Assembly (NCBI GenBank): GCA_000320545.1
Contig: ADNK01001884.1
Span: forward strand, 18,501 to 82,500
Length of the DNA stretch: 64,000 bases
From: Bigelowiella natans CCMP2755
Taxonomy: Eukaryota > Cercozoa > Chlorarachniophyceae
Direction: 5' to 3'
Part shown: one piece after another, positions 13,107 to 22,297 of the stretch
Layout: every line of letters starts with the position of its first letter
Position numbering within the stretch: position 1 is the stretch's first letter
Notes under the pieces: model-generated
Database searches by the model: none
Told to the model about the DNA's origin: nothing
The model's input: only the letters and a program-made list of their open reading frames with translations
Program-made: the position numbers and the translations under genes

Positions 13107-14297
13107 ATCATCACCCTCACCGCCACCATCGGCTTTGCTATCGTCATCGTCATCGTCTTGCCACTAACCGCAGTGTGTAAAAACGCACCTAGAGCTCTGC
13201 CTACGGCGGGAGGGCACTGTGACGCCAGCGTCGAGGTTACAACGAAATCGCTAGGACCGCCACCTAAACCATGATCAGGTGTTTGCTCAGCAGCAGTAGG
13301 CGTGCAAGGAGGAGCAGCAGCACAAGATACTACGCCGACGAAAAGACAACGCAAATGTGAAGGGGCTTCTGTCACCGATGGCACAATGGCGGCCGCTCGT
13401 AACGGGATCGTTCAGCGACACGGTATACCTAAGAACCAGAGAGAAAGGCCATCTCTCACTTCAATGATCGCTCGTCTATACATCAGCTTTTGATTCACCC
13501 TCTCGCTCTATCGAGGAGAACATCTTCCAGAGGCTTCCCGTCTCTCAGCTGCCGTGCTATTGCAACAGCTACGTGGCGGTAGTGGAGAGCTCCTGGATCT
13601 GAATCGCGAAGGACTAGGCCAGCTGGTGCCTGTTCAAAGCACAGTAATAAAGAAGAAGAAGATGAGGAAGAAGAAGAAGCAGTTTTCTCTAGAATAACGC
13701 GGATAGCACAACCAATAGCTCTTCTCCACAAGGACCGATTGTATAGAAACCCTGCGAGTAGAAAGTCATTAGCGTTGGGTGTGTTTCTTCCTCCACTCAC
13801 GTTGCTATTTTTGTGGTTGTGGGGCATTAAATGAACCTCTCCAAGAAGGGCTGCGATTCGGCTCTCCACGTGAAGGCAGCACGTTGCAAAGGCGGCATCA
13901 AGTGTAAGGAGGAACTGATCACTCGACATGCCAGACGCTTCAAGGCTAAGCGTCTCCACCTGCAAGAGCGACGACGACACGATGCCCATCATCCCGCATT
14001 CAAACTTATCACCCAAATGTAACAGTGCACCTGTGGATCCGGGGACCGTGGGGGCGATGCAAACGACTTAAAGAAAGCTGGAGGTGACGGACAATCTCCG
14101 GTTTTCAAACGCTCTACCAACCGTTTTTGCTGCACTATTTCGGGCAGCTCTTGGATTTTCTTCTCCATGCTAGCTCTCTTCTGAAGGTATCTGCTCGTCG
14201 ATAAACAGCAGCGATGGGACGAGGGGGAGGTGCGGAATAGCGAGGGCGCTATCCTCGCTGACCCACCCTCGCGAGAGATGCTTCTAAATCGATACAT
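7421..14297 (-). CDS. Mitochondrial 2-oxoacid dehydrogenase E1, alpha and beta fused (BCKDH-like), about 25 exons
   Basis: E1 uses thiamine diphosphate to decarboxylate a 2-oxo acid and acylate the lipoyl group of E2; the branched-chain type works in valine, leucine and isoleucine breakdown. The start at 14297 (MYRFRSISREGGSARI) is Arg/Ser-rich and acid-poor, a plausible mitochondrial presequence. Alpha-half motifs in order: FYTIGPCGEE (about 13.75 kb), DPVTSGRH (13.4 kb), TSTLASQCPPAVGRAL (13.2 kb), the ThDP motif GDGSVNNAHFLSAMNTA (12.9 kb), PVLFAVSDNDICIS (12.7 kb) and LPRRFAHSGNDR (11.87 kb). Then come the linker MRKLMNATIDEAL (10.6 kb) and the beta half: ETIYIGEDVGYGG (10.38 kb), YYKVTDGLSS, VFCYQIGAAIGLAQ (10.07 kb), ILEIPYAKYLDCGADMY (9.9 kb), GGNFHTHNSLHMPPG (9.27 kb), AVVTYGTGVVEAL (8.28 kb) and VLFADICK (7.92 kb). 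The end is TEASDIQRGLQTLNQ. Exact borders of several small exons are not fixed. Confidence 0.87.
8132..8169. repeat. (CTG)n microsatellite in E1 intron
   Basis: This run of twelve or so CTG units lies just downstream (sense direction) of the exon ending QELEM. It is intronic and explains the poly-Ser frame seen there. Confidence 0.75.
8890..8924. repeat. (AC)n microsatellite in E1 intron
   Basis: A plain AC dinucleotide run inside an intron of the E1 gene. A second GT run lies at 9518-9549 in another intron of the same gene. Confidence 0.85.
10543..10575. repeat. (GTT)n microsatellite in E1 intron
   Basis: A GTT run lies just after the CT|GTACG donor that joins the alpha and beta halves of E1. 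Reading through it would give a false stop soon after the donor. Confidence 0.75.
10787..10814. repeat. (AT)n microsatellite in E1 intron
   Basis: An AT dinucleotide run within an intron of the E1 gene. Confidence 0.8.
12254..12309. repeat. Compound (AT)n(GT)n microsatellite in E1 intron
   Basis: About 15 AT units pass directly into about 13 GT units, inside an E1 intron. A further AC run is at 13076-13104. Confidence 0.85.
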
Positions 14298-15088
14298 CAG
14301 CGGAGGAGGGGGAAAGCCGATGGAGGAGGAGGGAAGGAGCAGGGGTAGCGGATTTATCGTCGGGGAATAGAATATCAGGCTTTCTGGAGTACCCCACTTT
14401 CCGTCGTTACATAGGGTTTTCGTGCTGCGACTTACTTTTCGTTCATTTCTTAAAACAAATCGCCTGCGATTCGCTCTTTGCAAATGCAATATCCCCATGT
14501 TAGCACTAGGATACTGTCTGCTGGAGCAATGCCTCAAACCCTGCATTCAACAGCGTCCAATGGCCTTCGAAATGACTCTTCACGTTTCACTTGATTAATG
14601 CAGTAACCGCATGAACCATGATATCACCTCATTGGGCTCTTTCGAGTGTCATTCAGTATCATTATTCCCCTAGAAGCACCGAATAAATATTCATCGTATT
14701 CGCCGGGTATCAATCAAGGAGGGAGGAGCAGTTCGGGCACACTTCACTCTCCGCTTAGAAGTGGCGAGAACATTGTTTTGTGAATTGCGACGGGTAAATT
14801 TTAGATAGTTTTTTGCTCTCGCATATTTTTCCGCCTCCTAAATACCCACGATGTTCAACATGAACAATGCCCTGAGACTGTAGTAATTCTCTCTTCGCTT
14901 CAAAAAACTAGTTGTGTCTTTGCATGCTACTACTTGTCGATGTATAGATGTAATCTTTAAGTAAACACTTCAGTAATGAAATAGCCCCAAAGTAAAATAG
15001 TTCTAGATCTATATAGATATGACATTAGTATGCGCCTAGCGATGATAGACATGCAATACATTATATTTATAATATATATATATATATG
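14298..15088. other. Spacer between E1 start and retrotransposon
   Basis: This region is upstream of the E1 gene and should hold its promoter. A minus-strand frame runs on to 14546 in frame with the E1 start, but it lacks family similarity and the 14297 ATG begins the basic presequence. The far end is AT-rich. No other gene was seen. Confidence 0.4.
15060..15087. repeat. TA-rich microsatellite at 3' end of retrotransposon
   Basis: A TA run abuts the end of the retrotransposon, about 20 bases past its stop codon, with no poly-A tail between. Confidence 0.7.
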
Positions 15089-17093
15089 AGACGGATGTGA
15101 TGAAGAATCAAATTTTTTCAATGGTCATCCTGATGTAGCTGTGCAATGCAGCGGCTACAGCGCTAATGTTGCATCTGTTGGTTTCTGCCACAATGTGTTT
15201 CATGCATTTGAAAGCGTCCTCATGCGACCGATGTTGCCGCGCACTGCGCGCAGCAGTTCTGGATTCAATTTCAGCCTTTGTCAACCGGTTCGTGTCGTCG
15301 TTGCGATTCATGATCGCGCGCATTTGATTGCGCAATCTGATTTGTTCTCGACCATGCATTGGACATTCCAGGAGATGATCCATGTCCTTCAGGATGCCAC
15401 ATGCATCGCACGTGGCATCTTCCTCTGTGCATTGTCCACGTGACAGCATGAATTTGCCAAGATTGCCGACACCACAGATGGCGCGCATCCATGATGTAGC
15501 AACACTTGGAAGTTTCAGTTTGATGCCGGTGATCGAAGATGACGGGAGGAAACCAAGATTCTTGAGATGCACAGCGCGCAATGAATCATTGGACCATTCC
15601 TCTTCGAATTCGTTGAAAGCACAAGATTTCATCACCTTGTGATGTTTTTTCAGTTCTTTTTTCAGCGCCTCTGTTGTCGCCAAAACGGTGGGCAATTCGT
15701 CACCTAACAAGTCGTCAGTGATCGATTTGAGCCGTCGAAACAAGGATGCTTTGTTCCACGTGTGTGTGGCCACATCAATCCACGATGTGCCATCCAACAT
15801 TTTTCGATTTTCAATGATGAAGCCATAACTGCTCCAATCATTTATTCCCTCATGGATTTGAGGACCGCTGCCTGTGTCGATCCATGCGTTAGTGCGTAAC
15901 CATGATTTAGCACACTGCACTTTAGTTTGATATCGGGGTGGCAACGTGCCAGTGAGGACGTGGGGGACGTCGTTGGAGATGGATCCAGGCAATCCCAATA
16001 TACGTTTCAGGGTTTGGGATTCCATGGAATCCATCTGTTTTATTCGTATGTTTCTTCGTGATCTCCATATTGGAGCAGCGTATCTGCTGGATGCAAGGAA
16101 CCATGATTTGTAAAATTTCAGTCTGACGTTTAGCGGTACAAGGTGTCTGGAATAACACAACCTTAACAAAAACCTTCGCTTCTTTTGCAATCTCAGGTGA
16201 GAAGCAAGAGCATGTTTTTCAAAGGTTAATTTGTTGTCGAAGATTAGTCCGAGACATCTGCCGCTGTCGACTCTTTTTATTTTTCCTTGGAGATTGAGAG
16301 AGATGTTCCAGGAGGTTTGGTGTCGGTGGGCTTTATTTCTTTTGTCAATTATAAGGTACCCGCTCTTGTCCCCATTGAATCGCATCCGCCATTTCATGCA
16401 CCAGTCCGTCATTTGGTTTAGGTCGGCCTGGATATCATCTTGCATTTTCCCCCATCGGTTTGGCGAAAACAATTTGTAGGGGGTAACGTCGTCACAGTAT
16501 ATTTGGAAATCTGTGTTGGTAATATGTTCGTAAATGTCGTAATAGGTTATGAAAAGGAAACAGCTGAGAGATGATCCTTCGGGGACGCCGCTCCCAAGGT
16601 TCATGTGCTCAGAGAGAGTATTGCCAAATCTGAATCTGGCGGTACGATCTCTGAGCCAGTCGTCGATCCACAGCAATAGCGAGCCTCGTATTCCGTATTT
16701 GTCATGTAACTTGCGTATCATGCCGGAATGCCAGGCTTTTGGATAAGCTTTAGAGGCATCTGTAAACAACAGGATGGCTGCAAGCTTTTTGTTATATACT
16801 CCATCCTCGATTGACTGCGTCATCTTTGTGAGTGCAGTTTCGCAGGATCGATTTTTCATGAATGCATACTGATGTATGCTAATGTTTTTGGGGGGTATAG
16901 CTTCGCGGAGCCGTTGTTCTATTAGTTTGTCTTCTATTTTTGAAGCTATTTGTAGGAGAGAAATCGTTCTCCCGTTGAGAGGGGTGTTAAGTTCTTTGTT
17001 GGCCTTAGGGATGAGACAAAAAATGGCCGCCTTACGTGAGCCATCTCGGGTACCCCATCTATATGACATGTTGAATGTAGCTAACCACAGTTG

Positions 17094-17096
<3 letters not shown>
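15088..17096 (-). mobile_element. 5'-truncated non-LTR (LINE-type) retrotransposon
   Basis: An open reverse-transcriptase frame fills the element. It is bordered by TA microsatellites at 15060-15087 and 17093-17122. The coding frame is open right into the upstream TA tract (W-L-A-T-F-N precede the first Met), and no endonuclease domain is present, so the 5' part is missing. The short 3' UTR ends at the TA run. Confidence 0.85.
15108..17069 (-). CDS. Reverse transcriptase of non-LTR retrotransposon, N-terminally incomplete
   Basis: The 653-codon frame has no stops or frameshifts. RT motifs occur in order: NGRTISLLQIASKIEDKLIE, NRSCETALTKM, FTDASKAYPKAWH (motif A, first catalytic Asp), GVPEGSSLSCFLF (motif B), YCDDVTPY (motif C, where YADD or FADD is usual) and a later GRCLGLIFDNKLTF. 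Near the C-terminus is a C-D-A-C...H-L-L-E-C pattern, the zinc-knuckle-like CCHC found at the end of many LINE polyproteins. It copies its RNA at a nicked target site; with no endonuclease domain left, this copy is probably not autonomous. The integrity of the frame suggests recent insertion. The Met at 17069 is only the first in-frame ATG, not a native start. Confidence 0.9.
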   Translation of the reverse strand: MSYRWGTRDGSRKAAIFCLIPKANKELNTPLNGRTISLLQIASKIEDKLIEQRLREAIPPKNISIHQYAFMKNRSCETALTKMTQSIEDGVYNKKLAAILLFTDASKAYPKAWHSGMIRKLHDKYGIRGSLLLWIDDWLRDRTARFRFGNTLSEHMNLGSGVPEGSSLSCFLFITYYDIYEHITNTDFQIYCDDVTPYKLFSPNRWGKMQDDIQADLNQMTDWCMKWRMRFNGDKSGYLIIDKRNKAHRHQTSWNISLNLQGKIKRVDSGRCLGLIFDNKLTFEKHALASHLRLQKKRRFLLRLCYSRHLVPLNVRLKFYKSWFLASSRYAAPIWRSRRNIRIKQMDSMESQTLKRILGLPGSISNDVPHVLTGTLPPRYQTKVQCAKSWLRTNAWIDTGSGPQIHEGINDWSSYGFIIENRKMLDGTSWIDVATHTWNKASLFRRLKSITDDLLGDELPTVLATTEALKKELKKHHKVMKSCAFNEFEEEWSNDSLRAVHLKNLGFLPSSSITGIKLKLPSVATSWMRAICGVGNLGKFMLSRGQCTEEDATCDACGILKDMDHLLECPMHGREQIRLRNQMRAIMNRNDDTNRLTKAEIESRTAARSARQHRSHEDAFKCMKHIVAETNRCNISAVAAALHSYIRMTIEKI

Positions 17097-17122
<26 letters not shown>
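17093..17122. repeat. (TA)n microsatellite at 5' border of retrotransposon
   Basis: A TA run directly adjoins the truncated 5' end of the retrotransposon. Together with the TA run at the other end it suggests insertion into a TA microsatellite. Confidence 0.8.
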
Positions 17123-17124
<2 letters not shown>

Positions 17125-17593
17125 ATTGCTGTGTCTATTAAGTATGGCTGTGTCTATTATTATTATACCGTTCTAGCGTTGTACAACGCAGCTAGGTAGC
17201 CATCGGCATCAGCACGCACCTAGCTAGCTAGTGAGCTTACACTCAAGCGTAACAATGATGATAAATGCGCAAGTAGTGTCATTGCGGCCTATATGGTGAG
17301 GGCACAAATATATCTTATGGCTCACGGCAAGTAGCTATCGATATGGTATGCGCTCCTCTAGCCTCTACACACCACAACCAGCACATAGATACGTACTAGC
17401 GTAGCTAGTTTTGTTGCACAAGATCGACATAAATTAGGATTTTCAAAATTTTTAGTACGCTTACCAGGAGTTAAGTGAGCGCAGCTGCATATTGCACCAT
17501 GTAGAGTAGTCGTTGGAAGAACTTCTAATCTCATTTCATTTACTAATAATTTCAAGTACATATGTCACGCAGAATGGACATTACATATTATAT

Positions 17594-17636
<43 letters not shown>

Positions 17637-17842
17637 CGTATGAACGCATTTAATCGCATCAGCAAACTTAATCGAGTGTAGTAAAAATCGATGTGAATCC
17701 TCTGATCCAAGTCTGAGGAGGCATCTAAATGGATATTTCTTGCTAATATATCCTGAATTTGATTCCTGTATCATCCGTTCTTTGACTTTAAAGTGATGAT
17801 TATTTTCTATTTTAATATGTACAAACAAATGATATCCTGCGA
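17123..17842. other. Gene-poor CTAG-rich spacer with (TA)n at 17597-17633
   Basis: This is downstream of the hydrolase stop codon. It contains TAGCTAGC words (about 17180-17420) and a long TA microsatellite at 17597-17633. No coding region was recognised. Confidence 0.5.
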
Positions 17843-18648
17843 CTATGCTTGCTGTTGCAGAGCTAACAGCCCACCATGAAGGCACACATCGAGGTTCGCC
17901 ATCGTGGCACAAATCAACCGCACGAAAGACGACGCTGCGGACTGAAACCCACAGCCGAGGACCTCGACGCACAATGGTACAGCGCTAGCAAACACGCCCA
18001 AGGCTGCGGCCCCTAGCGTCAAGAGCGCAGCAGCCACTACCAGCAGCGACCAATCGAAAGGCACGCTCCTTCTCGGGTAACTGATGTGCTTCTTAGGGTG
18101 ATCGATGCCCTCGGGGCCATGCGAGAAAAACGTGCAGATGTCTTCGGTAGCAGGCGCCGTGTTTGATTTCCACATCCCCAACGTCCACTGGATCGGAAAG
18201 CCTAAGAACCCATGAACTCCCGGGTACTCTCGTAGCACGACGCGATGCCCCGCCTCTTCCAAACAGCGTTTCGCGGTTCGAGAGGATTCTTTCAAGGGGT
18301 CGGAATGGCCGCAGATCAACAGCGTCTCCGGGTAGTTCTTCAACTCAGGCGAGGGGATATCGGCCAGCGTCACTCGATCGAGCATTTCGTCGTATAGCTC
18401 ATTGCTTTCACCCTCTTCTCTGTGGTCCTTTCCAACCGACGCCTCCCCCTTCACTTCCTCGGGAGAACGCTGCCCTCGCCGTTTTCGTCGTCTTTGTCCT
18501 TTGTACTTGCTGAGACAGAACTGCACAGCCTTGGCGCTGAGTGTCCATTCCTTCCACGAGTGCTGGTCTAGTACGCCGTACACAGAGCAGACACGTTCGA
18601 TCTTCGGGAACGACACTCGATTCACCCACGAATACGAATGATGCGACA

Positions 18649-18680
<32 letters not shown>

Positions 18681-20040
18681 AAGGTGGTGGTGGTGGACGA
18701 GGAGGAGGAGGAGGAGGAGGAGGAGCAGCAGCGGGAAAGCAGACCGTTGAGCATTAATCGGTTCTCAAGCAGAGCCGCTGCCATTGTTACTAAGCCCCCA
18801 CCCGCTGAGTCTCCGAGGAGGAACACCTCGTTCACACCGTCCCGTTCTCGCATCCAACTCAACGCCTTCAACACTGAGAAGACTGCACGAGGGTACGTGG
18901 CCTCTGGTGACAGCGGATAGTCGATGCTGTACACGACGAACCCCTCCCTCGCCAAAGGGGTTACGCTGTGGAGCAAGACTTCGCTGTTGCAGGACACCCA
19001 TCCCCCCCCATGAGCGTAGAGCACAGCGCCTTTGCACGCGGTGAGCTTCCCCTCGAAGGACTGGCCGGTGGGCCAGATTACGTCCAACATCTCTCCTTCA
19101 TCACTGTCGCCGTACGCTACCCTCCTCTCCAAACGCACGTTCTCCAAGACTTTCCTATTGTCCTGCGCAATAGCTGCAGGGCGCCACGCCAGAGCGTAGT
19201 AGTACATTGGCCAGTCCAAGAAGAGTCGGATCAGGGGCAGCGTTATCCATACTGCAACCCACTCGCACACGGCCGCCGCAGATGCGACTACCGTGCGCAC
19301 AGCCTGCTTCCACGCGCTGCTGAGAAGAGAGTACAGCAGCGCAGGTGCCACCAGAAACGTCCCGATTACGAAGAGCGAAGAGCAGAAGGGAGATGAGGCC
19401 GTGTTGAGCAGCTGCTGCATCCACCAGCAGCTGCGGTAGTAAGGCAAAGGCTCGAAGACGGGAGAAAAATAATGCAACGACGACAAGGATGAGGACGATG
19501 ATGATCCCGTCGCTGAGGAGAAAATCCAGTGCAATAGAGCGAAGGAAGACGGCAGGAACGGCGAGGAGGTGGCGTTTGGAGAAGAAGAATAGGTTGATGG
19601 GCTGCGCTGAATTGTGCTTGCTGAAGGGTTATAATGGTGGAGCATGCTTCCTCCTCCCTCCTCCTCCCTCCTCCTCCTCCCTCCTCCCATGCTATCCGCA
19701 TCATCGCCGTATAGCTTCCCATACAAGACGTGGAGGGAAATGATGGTCACAGCGTACAGCATTTGCAGCACCAGGGACTTCCCGGAAAAGTAGTGTCGTG
19801 GAGCTTCCAGCCCCTCAAGTGACCGCGTGAAGGTCTGGCTCACGCGCTTTGCATTCACAACGACTACGTCGTAGACGTACGGGAGTGCGAGATCGAGCAG
19901 CGACCGGTGCCGAGGCAGCTTCAGTTTCTCTTCAACATCGTCGTCTTGGACGTCTTTTCTGCTTGTTGCTGTGAGGGAAGAGACGTAAGACGTGCGATCA
20001 TGGAAAACAATGTTACTTCAAATTGATTTTTTACTTACTC

Positions 20041-20086
<46 letters not shown>

Positions 20087-22253
20087 GCTCAATTTATCAA
20101 TCTTTGGTCACTCCTCTGCCCCCTCCCCTCCTCTCTGCCACAACAACTTCTAGACTTTTACCCCAGCTGCCCATGTGGGAGCCCTCGAGGGAGAAGAGAA
20201 CGAGGAGCTGCGCCGTTATGCCCAAGACCCCTGTCAAGGTTCCGCTCAGCGAGGTCCACCCCCACTGCTTCATAGATGCGCTCGTGTGAATCACGTCGTA
20301 GCAGAACAGGATGCCTACCAAGACGGTGAATGACCATAAAGCCCAGCCCAGCAGCTGCATCGTCACGAACCCGTCTCTCGGTAGTCCCACATCACACGCG
20401 CTTCTCCCTTGCAGGGAGGAAAAAGGGGAAGAAGACTGAGAGAACAACGGCGAGGATGATGATAATGATGAGGCGTTAATTCCTCTCCCAACCGCAGGGT
20501 CCCCTTCTTCCTGGGCGAAGTCCCTTCGTAAATGATCATCCTCATCATCCGTCGTCCTTCCCCTCCTCCTCCTCCTTCTCCCCACCCTGGTTCTTATCTT
20601 TGCCTGCTCCCTCTCTTTCCTCTGCCTCTCGCGAATACCGTTAATAGTGAGCCACCAGGTGAGAGGCACAGACGTCAGCACTGCCAACACTGCACATATG
20701 CGAGCAGGCAGGACAGGGAATTCCGCCCCGAAGCACACCGTAGCAATGTCCGCACCAGCGAAGCATCCCAGAGAACCAATGCCGATCAGGATTGAAAAGA
20801 AACCGCCACAAACAGCTGTTGTTCCACGTTGCTCTGCGTACTCAGCAGCATCCGTATCAGCCGACGACGATGATTCTGCACGTTTTCGGCGACCAAGAGA
20901 AGGCGACCAGCAGCACGGGTGAAAGACACCGCTGCCAAAGAAATTGGCAGAGCCGATGATACTGTCGTTACTGCTGCGACTGATGGGGGCAGGTGTGGTG
21001 GAGCTGCAATGTAGCGGCGTGAGAATTTGGGCACGATCCCTTTCACCGTCCTCGTCGCCGCTGTCATCATCGTGGTCGTGTTTGGACATCGTATCTTTCA
21101 TTTCCACATCTTTCACATGAGGAGTCGTCGTCATATTCGTAGCATTCTTTGTCATGTTCAGCTTCTTTTCCCTCTTCACATCCGCGTTCACCGCTACAGC
21201 AGCAGCGGCATCAGCATGAAGAGCATTGTCATTGATGACCTCGCCTTTGCCACTTGGCTGCTGCAGTGACTTAGCGGCAGTAGCGGCAGTAGCAGCAGCA
21301 TCAGACCATGAAAACACCTTGGCGGCCACGCGCCTTGTCGGCGTCTTGGACTTCTTCCATTTGCAATCGAAGAGAAAGAGCGAGAGAAACAGCACTAGTT
21401 GGCTGACGAAGAAGTTCAGCCCAACTGCCACGATTATGCCGTTGAGGGGGATGGCGCTCACACCGACGAAGAAACACGTGCTCAGCGACACAACTGACAG
21501 CCCGAATAAGGTCCATCCCAGAGCCTGGAGGGTGACGAAGCGAAACCCGCCCTGAAAGGGCATGAACATCAAGTACGCGTCGCTGCCGTGGCGGCGAGGA
21601 CCGCACAGGAAATGCGTCCAAGCGATGCTGCACATCCCGCTTGCGCAGGCAATCATGAATGGCAGATCCGCCAAGTAGAAGCTGTTGTAGGAGGACGGGA
21701 ATGACCCGCCTCGAATCACGTCCGACAGGATGAAAAGCGATATCGACACTAGAGAGAACAGAATGTTGACCGCCTCCTCTGCATGCAAGCCTGGGTGCTG
21801 CGAGCGACGCCTTACCGGGCCCTCGGAAATGCTTACGATTTGCTCGATCAGCGCGTCGAGAAGCTGGGAGGAAAGCTCCTCCTTCGTGCTGCTGGTGCTG
21901 GTGCTGCTGCTACTGCTACTGCTACTGCGGCGGCGCATCTGGTCCTCATTCGCCAATTGACGCAGTTTACGGATCGCTCTCATTATCTCGGCAGTGCGAG
22001 ATTTGGGTATCTTGACCGACACAGAGAGCTTCTCCTCTTCATTCTGGATATTGTCTTCGTAGAGATCTTGCGAGTAGATAAGCAGCAGCGTGTTGAGGAA
22101 ACCCCAGCTGCCCAGGAACGACATAAGGCCGTAAAGCTCGAGGGCAGGCGTCCTTGAGACGCCGATCACCACATTCACCACGATCTACGAAGCACAGCAG
22201 GAGCGTATAAATATGAGTGTCGTGCAAGATCAAAGAGTGCTGTTTGCTTCTTT

Positions 22254-22297
<44 letters not shown>

